Shown here piece after piece: positions 24,035-34,880 of a DNA stretch of 64,000 bases (position 1 is its first letter; every line of letters starts with the position of its first letter). The stretch covers positions 1-64,000 of the forward strand of contig CAJQUW010016993.1 of NCBI GenBank assembly GCA_907163375.1, written 5' to 3'. The position numbers and the translations under genes were made by a program. The notes below the pieces were generated by a model. It had not been told where the DNA came from. It ran no database searches and worked only from the letters and a program-made list of their open reading frames with translations. The stretch comes from Prostheceraeus crozeri. Its lineage: Eukaryota > Platyhelminthes > Polycladida > Euryleptidae.

Positions 24035-24218
24035 ACACTTTTATAAGAACTCAGCTTTATTGCGGCATATTTAACCTGGGGCATCGAAACTATATTTTAT
24101 CTAAGCCCTTCAGAAGTGTCTGCGGCACGAAGCGCCGGCTGTTTTTAAAACATCATTTTATATTAAAAAAACCGGTCAATAAATCGAAGGAGAGAATATT
24201 GGATTTTCCCTGTCATAA
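21649..24218 (+). mobile_element. PLE unit 8, inverted 5'-truncated copy
   Basis: The only plus-strand copy (2570 bp). It starts inside the N-terminal region (YLHVTRTWKEADV), runs through RT and GIY-YIG without interruption, and ends with the same 3' UTR as the other units, stopping at ...TGTCATAA directly before the right target-site repeat. This 3' end defines the true element terminus, since here no next unit follows. Small variants (TAA stop, CTAGTGTCG) differ from unit 7, so it is not a mirror read of its neighbour. Confidence 0.93.
24035..24218 (+). other. PLE 3' UTR and element end
   Basis: About 184 bp between the stop codon and the right TSD. It has a GC-rich hairpin (GGC...GCC around a CGAAGC loop) near 24120-24140 and AT-rich sequence before the end. 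The same segment separates all tandem units. I looked for a hammerhead ribozyme core, known from other PLEs, and did not find one. Confidence 0.7.
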
Positions 24219-24229
24219 CAAAATGCTCC
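24219..24229. repeat. Right target-site duplication of the PLE block
   Basis: CAAAATGCTCC, identical to 1681-1691. It directly follows the element end of unit 8. Confidence 0.75.
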
Positions 24230-25825
24230 GATCGCGACGATGCCTTCAGATTCGACGAATTCAGATCATTGCGCAAAACTTTTCTCGATAATGTTGAGCC
24301 CACCGATCATTTAAAAAAAGTTTGCAGGCGCATGAAAAAACGTTCACAAACTTCTCTGTAGAACTTGACATCGAATGTGTCTCTTTGCGATGTGATCCGG
24401 TTGATAACAGTCACTGAAACTTCACACACTTTGGCGTGTTTAATGTTGAACTGGCTGCTCATTGTTCGATTGCTACGATATTTAGTCAGGAGATTGTGCC
24501 ATTTCAATAACGTTACATGTTCCAATGCTTCCCTTCTAGTCAAACGGAAGAAGAGTCGACCTGTTTAATTCTGTGGTAATGTCATTGTCAAATTAAATTG
24601 ATAGAGACAAACAATAATATGAAATCAGAATTGCCATAGATATTGCACTCCCCCCCCCCAAATGAGCGACATACTTTTTCAGAACAGTCAATTTAGTCAA
24701 CAAGAGGAAGCAGTCACATACATACACAAGATGCCACGAAAGATGAAGTATTCATATCTATGGTGAAATTTCAAGCGCAAAAGGTAACACTTAAACACGT
24801 ATATGAACATGTAACACGTAGGTGATGTGATATTGCCTTTAAGGCCATTTCTTCTAAAAACATGGAAAGACGAAACAAATTCGAAAAAATTGCCAGTCCA
24901 ACACAGCCAATTGTCACGCGGGGGATCTTAGCTCAAAGCGGCTTTGTGCTGCACCGAAAATCTTATCAATGTGCGCGATGTCGTCAACAGATTCCCAGGA
25001 AACGGATTTTTTGTATCAGGAGCAAAAGAAGCTGTGAACAGCCCGTCGGTTGCACAGTCACTTGCAAATATTAAGCGATCATATGCAAACGTCCCAGATT
25101 TAATATTCAAGCTGGAAAGTGCAAAGTTTACCATGCTTGAAGCGCAGCGAGTTGCTGAAGCTGCAAGACGTTTTATCCAATGATGTCGCCGGCAGAAACG
25201 CTTGCAAAAAACAAGGATTCATTGCACGATACAGGTTTCCAAAGCATGTGTTTACATTTTTGTGCAGTCTTTTGGTCAGCCTACAACCATCGTGTCGTCA
25301 GAGTCAACCGTTGCCAGTCAGCCTGCAACTGTGCATTATTCTGCGCTTTTTACGTGCTGCGTTATACACGTGCAGGCTTCTTATAGTAATTTCGGTCAAA
25401 CTGTTCATGAGCAGTAATTACAGAGATCTGCGAAGCTATCATGACAGATAAATGACAGTTATATGAAAGAGACAAAAATGACTGATAAATGAAGACTTGG
25501 TAGAACGCAGTTAAGATGGTTCATTAAATATAATTCGCTTTCATTTATCCGTCATATTTGCTTAAATGAAGGTTTAACAAATGACGATTCGTAGAACAGG
25601 CCCAATGTCTATGGTGAAAATGGTCGAATTATATTAACAATCTATCATTGTCGCACAGTAGCGTTTTTGAAGTTGTTTATTCCACTGCTGCGAGTGTTCT
25701 AATTCACTGCATCCACACTTTTGTTGATCGTGGACAGCAGCTCACGATGAAGTTATTAAAGCAACTGATTCTCGTTACTGATTCAATTATCTGTATTGAC
25801 ACAAGCCGATCATGCAACGTTTGCG
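24230..25825. other. Host or decayed-transposon sequence without a clear gene
   Basis: Several short frames occur. One at 24944-25183 (plus, 79 residues, LANIKRSYANVPDLIFKLES) faintly recalls the middle of hAT-type transposase-derived proteins, but I cannot support that. A C run lies near 24650. Near 25590 the end of a small inverted-repeat element (…TAGAACAGGCCC) may be present without a matching left end. Confidence 0.35.
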
Positions 25826-25885
25826 ATCTGTTCTTCACAAGAGATCGACGAGACTATTGCGGGATCGACGTCCAGCAACACCAGG

Positions 25886-27686
25886 GGCCTGTTTCATAAA
25901 ATTAAGCAGTCTGATATGTATCAGTAGCATTTTCAGCAGTGAAATATAAAGCACTGCTTTAAATTGCGTTTCATAAAAATTAATTTTCCGACTGAAGATT
26001 AAGCAGTCTAAATTAATCAGTGATACATATAGCGTTTCATAAAGATTTCGGACTGATGAAAACACTGATATATATCAGTGTGATTGAGTGATTAAAACAA
26101 TTGTGGATAATTCTTCGTAAATAAAATAATTTTTGACAGCATAGAGTAAATATGTAGGTAGAGTGTCGACTTAAAAAAGTATTTGTATACAGTGAAAATT
26201 TTTATATGAAAAGATTCAGTTTTTTTCGGAGATTACGTTCCTGCGGTCCAAAACATTATTTGAGCAGCTTTGAAAAACCTCTATATTTGCCAATTTAATT
26301 ACTACCGACATTACTCCCCGTTGTAAGAAGTATGAAACAAGTTGGATATCAAAAGGAATGAATATTCGCTAACAAGCATCGCAACTAAGCGGAAATTGTG
26401 CTGATGATCAAGAAAATGTAATGAACGGCATTATAATGGAAGTCTTCATAAAAAGTTGAGATTTTATTGTGCTGTCGTGGCTGAAATTTCATATTTTTGA
26501 TTCAATTTTCATCGGCATGAATTTATGATTGAGTAAATTCATGTTTCACTTCTTGAATTTGAATTGTGATGTGCACCCATTTACATCTTTCAAAGGTAAT
26601 GAAAATCATTGTCTTTGATTCTGTTATTTTGCTCTACCAGCTACTTGAGATAAGATCGCGCTTAAAAAGATTCTCTTGTGGTTCAGCATGAAAGCAATGG
26701 GGTCATCGAGTTGCTAATTTAATAAACATTACCGCTCCGAGGCTGTCATGACACGGACAATCTGCAAAGTAATCTCATTTCCATCTGCTTTATACTGTCA
26801 TAATCAGTCAATTCCGTTGTAATTTCTTCAAACTGCACAAATGCGCATATCTCACATTTGGAGACAATTCCAACTGTATTCACCTCGAGTTCATTTAATA
26901 AAATCGAAAGTGTATATACATTGGAGATTTAATAAATGCGGAGTCTCCACTCTACCTAATATACCTACTCTATGTTTGACAGTAATTGAAATAATAATTA
27001 GAGAAGTCAATCTGAGGCAAATGGTGGAATATTTGAGAATCTTTTTTTCTAGCTGTCATCGATGTATAAAGTCAATACCTCAACGTCTTTTAATATTGAA
27101 ATGATTTCATGACATGCCGTACCTCATTACACGAAAGAAATCGAAGCCCTCAAAGCAACCCTTTATAATTTTGCTGTTACCGGACGTTTTATCGTCACAA
27201 CATTGCCACTTTTCAAAGGAAGAATTTTTCAATAAACAATTCTGACAAATAGTTTGTTACTGACAGTAAAATTGAAAATCAAAAGCCGTTTTCCCATTTT
27301 TAAGTTGTATTTGCAATCATTTCTCCGATATTTTAAGTTTCTATAACTTTCTCGATGATCATTCACAGATTTATCAACCTCAAGATGTTGATAGAAATTT
27401 TCACATTTCCATCAGTGAATTTCCATATTTTCAATTTTCGCGCGCTACTGATACTTCTTTGTGAAACGCAATTCTTTTCCAGACTGCTTAAAATACTGAT
27501 TTTAAGCAGTGTGGGACTGATATAAATCACTGCTTAATATTTGGTTTTGTGAAACGCTGTTTATTTCGACTGCTTTCAATCACTGATTTAAATCACTGCT
27601 TTATATTTATTTTATGAAACGCAGAAAACTTTCCACACTGATAAAACCACTGATATAAAGCACTGATTTATTTTATGAAACAGGCC
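25886..27686. mobile_element. Non-autonomous DNA transposon, 1.8 kb, with inverted ends
   Basis: The ends are inverted copies beginning GGCCTGTTTCATAAAA, flanked by a 5-bp direct repeat CCAGG (25881-25885 and 27687-27691). Inside each end the motif GTTTCATAAA recurs several times, so each side has an array of subterminal repeats about 200 bp long that also share GCAGT-CTG blocks. The interior is AT-rich and holds no transposase frame. The element sits inside the DUF3504 gene. The superfamily is not certain from the ends alone. Confidence 0.75.
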
Positions 27687-28049
27687 CCAGGAAGAACAAC
27701 AACTGGTGCACGAAAGTCTATGCGGACTGGGTGTCATGGCGCAATGCCCAGAGGAACTGTCGACCGCTGATGAGAAAGAGATCTCGAGTGCATTGTGTCA
27801 TTTCATCTACGAGATCAGAAGGCAAGACGGGAAAGAATATCCGCCGAACACCGTGTGTAATATTGTGTGCGGAGTTGTACGTGCCCTACGAAATGACAGA
27901 CCGAATCTTCGAGTATTGTCAGAGGAAGACATGGTATTCTCCTACTTCCGAAAATGCCTTGACGCAAGGATGATTGATATTAACATCACGAACTCGAGCA
28001 AATCCGGTATTTTTTTTTTGAAAACGCCTTTGCTATTGACCACTTTGTA

Positions 28050-28940
28050 GATAAAAAAACAACGCCAAGGTATTCATTGATACGCGATTCTATTTTTCCC
28101 GATGCATTTCGCCGGCTCTAATCATGGGTTACACCGGAATGAAGTCAGAACATCAAAAATGAATTGAGTTAACAGCTGAGAGGTAGAGAGACAACGAACC
28201 AAGACATAGAAATCAGCACAGAAAAGATACATGACTTCAATAAGTAATTACGGAAAACTATAATACTGTAAACAAATGGCAAGTAGTAACAGAAGCAAAG
28301 AAAAATGAAATAAAGTTACCAAGGTAAAATTAAATTGATGACTGTTTCCTTCTGTGTACAGAGATCGGGCTGAGTCTCTTTGATGAGGAGAGCTTCTAGA
28401 ACGCTCAAATGCAGTCTTCCTCTGCATTTTCGGAGAACTTTGAAGCAGGATCTGGGAGGCTTCGTTGGGACACACTGCAATAGATGTCTTGTAACACCAC
28501 TAGATGCTCTAATGCGCTTCTCACCATTGATCAGCCATCGTGGGACATGCTCAGAAATTCTTTGGGACAACCTTCTCTCCGTCCGACCGATGTACTTACT
28601 CCCGCAAGTACAAGAGAACTCGTAGAGGACGTCAGATTCAGCTTCTGGAGGGAGGCTGTCCTTCAGATTCTGGCACCAAAGAGGCTTAGTCACAGGGATA
28701 ACTCGCAGGTCAACTGTTGCATACACTGAGGACACCTCATGACGAAGCTTGCGTTTCAGGTTGTCATGGAAAGTATCACCTTTAAATCGAACTCTCAATG
28801 TGACAACCTTCTTCTTCGGTCCAAATAGGGGATCCGTGGTTAGTGACGAGCTGTGTCTGTCGATAAACTGCTGCGGATATCCGTTCTGGTTTAGAGTTCG
28901 ACGTATGAACTCGTTCTCTTGGGGAAGAACATGAGAAGAG
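28050..28940 (-). mobile_element. Fragment of a second PLE family (linker and GIY-YIG)
   Basis: On the minus strand a frame runs from about 28932 to 28316. It contains NRISxx-type linker sequence and a GIY-YIG endonuclease (VLYEFSCTCGSKYIGRTERR, then LSQRISEH and later LEALLIKETQPDL with the glutamate). About 260 bp of 3' flank follow. It is clearly different in sequence from the array family. The RT domain is absent, so this is a 5'-truncated insertion, and it lies inside the DUF3504 gene. Confidence 0.75.
28316..28798 (-). CDS. GIY-YIG endonuclease piece of PLE family 2
   Basis: A 160-residue frame; the open frame continues upstream to about 28932. It holds the linker (VTKPLWCQNLKDSLPPEAES), the GIY-YIG core CTCGSKYIGRTERRLSQRIS with its H, and a C-terminal LLIKETQPDLCTQKE region. 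In the family this is the target-nicking domain of a retroelement. No RT remains here, so the fragment cannot act alone. Frame intactness suggests moderate age. Confidence 0.7.
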   Translation of the reverse strand: MRVRFKGDTFHDNLKRKLRHEVSSVYATVDLRVIPVTKPLWCQNLKDSLPPEAESDVLYEFSCTCGSKYIGRTERRLSQRISEHVPRWLINGEKRIRASSGVTRHLLQCVPTKPPRSCFKVLRKCRGRLHLSVLEALLIKETQPDLCTQKETVINLILPW

Positions 28941-29620
28941 CTGATGCGTTTCGCCCGAAAAAACAGAGTTTTGAAAAGCAGTTTACGTGCAGTTTACTTC
29001 TACATGTGCAAAGCTTTCGGTCTACGGGCCTCTGACGAACATAGAAGGCTAGAAGTGTCACAAATATCATTTGGAGAAGATTCCTTTGTGAACCATGTTC
29101 GATTTTCTGGTCGAGATAATAAGTCTTATGAAGGCGGAATCAACGACAGGAAACATGTGTCAAAGGACATCCCGCAGGACGATTCGGACAATCCAAGATC
29201 CATCTACAAAATAATAGAAAAATACATCTAATCACTACAACGATGTGACATTTTTCAAAGTTCGTTTTATCGCCTTCCTTCGAATATGATATCCAATGAG
29301 CCTCGCTCTGGAAAATCACCAGTTGGAGTCAACAAGATCGCATAGCTGTTGCCTGAGGCTGCCACAATTGCTGGGTTGTCGGGAAACTTTACAGGACATT
29401 CCGGAAAAGTAACTTGCGCCACTACATCATTTCAGCAAAATTTTGATGAGTAACTAATCAAGGACAGAACAGGCTATCGAAGCAACTCTGTCAGACATTA
29501 CAAACGTGTCTGTGAAAGACAGATTCAGGCCATCAACGTAACTCTCGAACCTCCACCTCCAAAAAAGAACCTTTTCGACTGCTTCAATCAAAAGACTTCT
29601 GATTTCGACTTCTGTTTCTC

Positions 29621-30063
29621 TTGCATGAATAAAGAAAAGCATGTGTGCCACTTTGGAGTACTGTTTTTGATTTTAAATAGTTTGTCATTAAATATTCAAA
29701 TAGACGCATGATAAATTGAAAATAGAGTGAAGAAAGAACTTTCTCAAGTCGAGAACACGAATACAAAATATGGCAAACAATTTTACAATTGCGACTATGA
29801 TTATGTTATGGAAATATGATGAAGCAGACAAAGATGGAGAAACTAGGATAGCTCTGGAAGGAGAGAACATTGACCTTGCACAAACTGCATTTGAATATAG
29901 TGCTATTTTATTATAGCAAGAAGTGCATGAATGATATTTAGAGGGTAGGTTATAAATATTGATAAATATAAGAGGCCTGATATCACATTGTCAAGTTTTT
30001 AATTATTGAAAGTATCCCAAGGAATATTTTACATACCTATTTAGTAGTAGGTCTAATTATTAG
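29621..30063. other. AT-rich sequence, nothing recognised
   Basis: No convincing gene, RNA or repeat end is visible. Confidence 0.4.
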
Positions 30064-30217
30064 GAGGTCCGGAACAGAATTTTATTAAAGTATAAGTATT
30101 CTCGCATATTTACTGAAATCATACACATAAATGATATTGAGCAGCTGCTTACCTGAAATGGAGCATTCAATGTTGAAGCACAATTGCATACAGTTCAAAC
30201 ACAATGTTCCGGACCTC
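30064..30217. mobile_element. Small inverted-repeat element (MITE-like)
   Basis: A perfect 13-bp inverted repeat, GAGGTCCGGAACA at 30064-30076 and its complement at 30205-30217, encloses about 130 bp of AT-rich sequence. No target-site duplication is clear, so this may be a small MITE or a chance foldback. Confidence 0.4.
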
Positions 30218-30402
30218 GTTGACTGATACAGACTTCAGAAAATTCGACTTGCGTGTCTCAGTTTTATGCAGTTGAATGATATTCATGCAATCATTCGTTG
30301 TTGTAACAATGCTTTAGATCTGACTTCATTTCCTGCTTTTATGATTTTGCTTAACTTCACAATACCTCCTATATCAATTTTCTGAAGCATTCCATAGAAA
30401 TC

Positions 30403-30678
30403 TCACTTTGTGATATTGACAAGAAATGGTGTTATTTGTGACCTTATTTTGCTATACATCGAACATTCACAGATAAAATGAAATACAGTTTCTATTGTTC
30501 CATCATTGCAGATGTTACATATTCTGTCTTCATATTCTAATCTATTTCTATAAGCTCTTGTTCTTACCGCTAAATCATAGTTTCCACACATCATTTTCAG
30601 TAATGGTTCGATATCTTTCTGTCTTATGTTAAATGTTAAATAATGCTTTATTGTACAGTCAAATTGAGCTGATTCCAA
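30403..30678 (-). pseudogene. LINE fragment, C-terminal end of the reverse transcriptase protein
   Basis: A minus-strand frame with KMMCGNYDLAVRTRAYRN followed by a zinc-knuckle-like stretch (ICNICNDGTIETVFHFICEC) and MYSKIRSQ. This is the usual C-terminal tail of non-LTR retrotransposon proteins in invertebrates (leucine/arginine-rich stretch, then C-x2-C, H, C). Upstream sequence to about 30800 may belong to it. Endonuclease and RT core are missing, so it is a decayed 3' remnant. Confidence 0.6.
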
Positions 30679-30800
30679 GTAGCTAATACCTGTTTGACTT
30701 CTTATAGCGTCATTTATCCATTCAGGTCTGAAATGTTCTACTAATCTAGTTTTAACAATATTCTTGTATTCTTTAATGTTGAAACTTAAGCGTGCTATAT

Positions 30801-31692
30801 GTGCTATATGTAAAAATCTTAGTTTTCAAAATCTCAAAAAATGAAATATTACACATCAAATTAGAATTTTCATCCAGAACAAATTATACACATGTACTGT
30901 ATACTGTACGTCCGGATTTAGCTGTTTCAGTCTACACGTACACAAAAGAGCAAATTTTTCATTGATCAATAGATGGCACTCGGTATGAAACCGTGGCGAC
31001 AACAGAAAACAATCCATTGAGAATGATGACAAAACAGATGGCAGAGCGGTATCTGAATGCTGATATAGCATAGAAACAGTTGCAGAAATCTGTAGTCACC
31101 CGACGTGATATCTATGATTCATGCAGGTCATATAGCGAGAAATGTCGGTTGACTGTAAAACTGTGCGACAATTCGGTTCCTCCACTCTCGATAAAACTCG
31201 CGCTCGTTTTATCACTCGTGGTGTAACCTTCAAGTGCACTTCAAAAACTTGCGTCCTTTTCATTTTTCAAAAGACTGGTCTCTTTCGAATGCCTACACGT
31301 CCTTCGAATGTGCTGTATATTTAGCTTGGCAAATGAGGGAATGAAATTGACCCCTTAGCCGATTGGTTGGTTACATGTAATAGGACCTACTGAACGGACG
31401 CAGCACATCTTTATCAGTTGCGCTTGTATAGGGATTGAATTGAGATACTGAAGTAATGACGGAGGTACATCCTCAGGACTAAGGAGTATAGAGCGTTGAA
31501 CAAAGCTAATTTACCAATTATCAGTTTCATCTGTCAATCGATGTATCAGTTTCTGTTCTTCTGTCTCTCTTAACTTTCAATGCAGATGGATGTTAGTTGA
31601 AATTTAGCTAATCGTTTGCTATCTTATAATCAATAATCCAAGAATATTCAATGCAGTCCATATAATAATAAATTCTATACAAAAACACAAAG
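30801..31692. other. AT-rich sequence, nothing recognised
   Basis: Short frames only, none with a known motif. Confidence 0.4.
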
Positions 31693-32410
31693 CAGGGATG
31701 CAGAGTCGGAGTCCCGAAGTCCTATCATTTTTGCTGGAGTCGGAGTCCTATGAAATGATAGTTTCCGGCTTATAACTAGACCCGCAAAATAATACAAGCA
31801 AATTATTTGTCCTCGTGCATAGCTGTCATTGTCTTGATGTCAACTTTCTCTGTCAAGCAAAAATACAGAGACAGCAGTGCATGTAAAGCTTGTAATAGTT
31901 GAGGGAATGAACCGTGATAGTGAAAAGAGGATTGTCTTTTCACTCGGTGATGTAATAGAGAAGACAAGCCTTCCTAGCCTCGATCACACCTACGCACCAA
32001 AGGTCACATCGGAGACGAAAATGAAATACTAGTTTGTTGAGAACATTACCTCTTAACCCAAACGTTAATCGTGTGTGATGGCTCCTCCAAAGCACATATT
32101 AAAATTGAAAGTGTACTCATATTTTTGGAGAAAGATGTGGGATTTTCCTGCCTGGTAGAGACTGCAGAAAAACCGTGTGAAGCACACATTAACAAAATGG
32201 GAGGAGCAGAGTCGCATGCATCCCACTTAAAGCGACATTTGATAAACTTTCATCGAAAATGATTGACAATTGATACAGAAATGATCACTAAAGATAAGTT
32301 CAGGTAAACCTATAATGATTTATGATGTAGATTGCCAGTTTTTACAAGAAACTAGACTATATATACTTGCCACCCGGAGTCGGAGTCGGAGCATCGACTC
32401 ATGAGGTTCA
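31693..32410 (+). mobile_element. hAT-type element copy A, degraded right end
   Basis: It starts CAGGGATGCAGAGTCGGAGT, the same left end as the complete copy at 44286, and follows it through nearly all of its length. The shared interior includes a frame (32071-32262) whose LKRHLINFH and upstream cysteine look like a BED zinc finger, the N-terminal DNA-binding finger of hAT transposases. The right inverted end is not cleanly preserved, so the border is approximate. Confidence 0.65.
32071..32262 (+). pseudogene. BED-finger remnant of a hAT transposase
   Basis: A 63-residue frame ending GGAESHASHLKRHLINFHRK. The spaced H-x4-H after a leucine-rich helix, with one cysteine upstream, fits the end of a BED finger. 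The catalytic part of the transposase is absent. The same piece, shorter and more decayed, lies in copy B near 44670-44835, so this non-autonomous family seems derived from an element that captured only the first coding exon. Confidence 0.45.
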
Positions 32411-33450
32411 TCGATATAATGACTCCTAACCATGGAAGTATCCATGCCACGATTTGTTGATGGTTGTCAGGAACATAGACATTTTGATGTTGGCCACCTG
32501 GATTAACCTATAAAACATTTATTTTGTTACCTTTCTGATGCATTATATATTTAAATCCTAGTCACAATGATTTCACTTGAAACGGCAATATCGCACCCGA
32601 TTCGGAAACTTTATGTCTACAACTGTAGATCGCCATTGATTTGGATGAAATTACGTCAGGCTTTCTTTTCATTATGCTGTTGATATGTTAAGTTGGATTT
32701 GAAAGGGGAATATCATTTTGGTAATTCTGCTGTGGGAATGTCAGCGATGAACTCGAAGTGTCAATGCTGCGAACGGCTATGTCATTCTGCAATTGAAATG
32801 TCTATGCTTAATATGAAAGGGATAATTAGCTTCTTAATCGGTCAAACTTATATTATTACAACTTGACGCAGATCTATTGCATTTCTGAGGCATTCGCTGT
32901 AAAAACCTTAACTATTGATAAGGATCCCTCCAACTGACATTAAATTGCGGTCAAGGCTGTTGCCTGAAGATTATTGTCTATGACTGTGGTAAAAAGAATT
33001 AGCTTTCACTATTTTTTTATTGTCTATTTTATTGTCACTATTTTATTACATGTATATACACAGTCCATGTACAGTTAGTTGTCAAATACTCAGGTCTATT
33101 TCAGCGAATTTACATTAAGATGCATGCTTGCCACTATAGCAAAGCCGCTTATCAGAACAAGAACAGCCAATTCTACTCAACAACTGTCAATTTTAAGTCA
33201 AACGTGAAATTGTTCAACATCACTTGATTGCAGTTATTTGAAGACAACTGTTTAATTGGTGTGCCCTTGATTATCTCACATCAAAAGACAGCAATCTGTG
33301 AGCAAAGTGTGAGTGCTGTTCGGTCTGACTTTTGGTTTTGCTGTTCTGGTTCGGACGGAAGTCGGCCAGACGCGAATAGGTTATCCTAAGCTAATAAGAT
33401 TAGTGAATGTCTTCTATTCCATCCGCAGTGGATTGCGAGTATAATTGTGA
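32411..33450. other. AT-rich sequence, nothing recognised
   Basis: No open frame or repeat end that I can support. Confidence 0.4.
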
Positions 33451-33795
33451 AGCGGCATCGGACGCGGTAGAGGCCTCTTACAACTAGACGGCGAGAGCCG
33501 TAACCTCCAGTCCTCCGGTAGTGCTACGTCTGGTGTTGGCGAAAGTCGGCAGCGACTCAAGAAAGTCTCGTGGGCAGACGAGGCCGAGGAGAAAGAGAAG
33601 GAGGCGCGAGAGCAGCGAGCGCGGGCATCCGAGAGGGAAAGTTATTGTAATCAATTGAACTCATTTGACCGCAGAACTAGGCCAGTTACACCTACATGCA
33701 TGTCGGTGTTAGTCAATCTACAGACATCTGGCAACTGTTCTTTATCGTTAAAACAAGTTCTCGAAGTTTTGCACATATCTTTCAAATACGGTTAG
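33451..33795 (+). other. GC-rich exon-like stretch
   Basis: In an otherwise AT-rich region, a frame of 114 codons stays open and reads GIGRGRGLLQL, then RQRLKKVSWADEAEEKEKEA and REQRARASERES, a low-complexity charged, probably coiled-coil segment. It has no nearby ATG, so it would have to be an internal exon. The part after about 33650 looks non-coding. I do not recognise the protein. Confidence 0.3.
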
Positions 33796-34445
33796 CGCAA
33801 AGGTGGGCAACAATTATATTACATAACAATCGATTGATCTCAGCCTGCGCCTCGACCAATCACTCGTTCTGTAACCTACATACAACGCTGCACTGCCCTT
33901 GATCGGTGACAAGATGATCGCCTGAAATGACCTTCAACAAACCGCGCGCTATTGTCCATTCTACTCTCACTAACTAAACAGAGTGCAGTGACGAATTGGA
34001 TTTCTATGCATCGAACAATTGAATGACAATTATCCAACTTCGTGAACTGATCGCAGTGATGTTTTTAATCTTGCAATGGTTCTTGTCTGCATGTAATGCC
34101 AAGCGGATCATTACAGATCTAGTGAAATGACAAATAGTTCTTGTCATTAACTTCATTCAATCGTTTGGTAATCTTCCTCAGACTTAGTACATGATGTATA
34201 TTACATTCACTAAATAGGTTTCCATTGTTCACTGTTGATTTTGAATGATGTAAATTTCTTGACTCTAGTCCATAAGTAAGATGCTTTATTTCAACAACTC
34301 TCTTTGTTGTACTGAGATCGACTGCACTGAGGCAACAAATGCAATTGAATTTTTATAAATAAAAACAAGAGATTTTATGAAATGTACATGATATAATCAA
34401 AATATGCAAAAAATTACAAGGAAATTAAAAGTAATAGAAATAACA

Positions 34446-34880
34446 TCAGCGAAAAATTAGTGTCTCTGTAGAGGAAACAATCGTCTCCAAAGCCTCATAA
34501 CTCGAGTGAATATCGTCAGGAGTGAACGAGTAGGCTTTGAAGACGATGTTTAAAAAGTCATAGAAAGTTAGGCCCACAGTCTGCAGAAGTTCATTCATTA
34601 GCAGTCCTCCGTGAGGCTTCGCCAACCAATGATAGACAGTTTTTACGAGAGTGTCCTTCATTTCATAGTCTTTCTTTAGTTTTAAAATTACAGCAACTGC
34701 ACGGTAGACGTGCTCGTCAGCTGCCAAACGAACGACATTTTCTTTCACACCGGCCCAGATGTAGTTAATGATGAACTCTCCTGAAGAGTCCATGGACTGC
34801 ATGAAGTCCTCGGAGAGGCACCTCCCTAAGAAACGGATGCCGCAGGCGTTGGTAGCGCACATCCTGACACGTCCTCGCAC
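34446..34880 (-). pseudogene. Truncated copy A of an unassigned host exon
   Basis: The minus-strand frame matches the last 144 residues of the copies at 38322 and 40256 (MCATNACGIRFLGR, LAADEHVYRAVAVIL, FTPDDIHSSYEALE). The N-terminal half of the exon is missing: just upstream of LPRILPRLGLIVRG the match to the longer copies breaks off and a stop is met. It is identical to copy B. Probably a partial duplication. Confidence 0.55.

Larger units (their letters stand above)
1692..24218. mobile_element. Compound Penelope-like element (PLE) array, eight units
   Basis: The sequence repeats with a period of about 2.89 kb. Unit borders on the plus strand lie near 1721, 4797, 7716, 10605, 13496, 16384 and 19271. 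Units 1-7 code on the minus strand; unit 8 (21649-24218) codes on the plus strand. Each unit runs from a start codon directly at the unit border, through a reverse transcriptase and GIY-YIG endonuclease, to a 3' UTR of about 190 bp that abuts the next unit's start. At the left edge a 30-bp piece of the next unit's 5' end (1692-1721) precedes the TSD. Tandem units, an inverted 5'-truncated copy and a short tail at one end are known habits of endonuclease-bearing PLEs. Units 3-8 are nearly identical, so the array is young, or is kept uniform. Confidence 0.93.
25826..29620 (+). pseudogene. Broken DUF3504/Crypton-type tyrosine recombinase gene
   Basis: Three plus-strand pieces line up in order with DUF3504 proteins, the domesticated or free Crypton recombinases related to ZMYM2, QRICH1 and KIAA1958. 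Before 25885 lies SSQEIDETIAGS. From 27687 come NNNWCTKVYADWVSWRN and, in another frame, ALCHFIYEIRRQDGKEYPP and NTVCNIVCGVVRALR, the core-binding half. From 28944 come LRAVYFYMCKAFGLRASDEH and, further on, KSPVGVNKI, LSGNFTGHSGK and IKDRTGYRSNSVRHYKR, the catalytic half with histidine and arginine positions typical of the family. The gene is split by a DNA element (25886-27686) and by a PLE fragment (about 28.05-28.94 kb), and has at least one frameshift and an in-frame stop. It is dead here. Whether it was a transposon or a host gene is open. Confidence 0.72.

Noticed and set aside
24035-24218. Hammerhead ribozyme in the 3' UTR or border of the array PLE
   Set aside because: Such ribozymes are known in PLEs, but I found no CTGANGA and GAA pair with a proper stem here, only a GC-rich hairpin.
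24944-25183. Possible hAT or transposase-derived fragment
   Set aside because: The likeness is faint and no catalytic or zinc motif is present.
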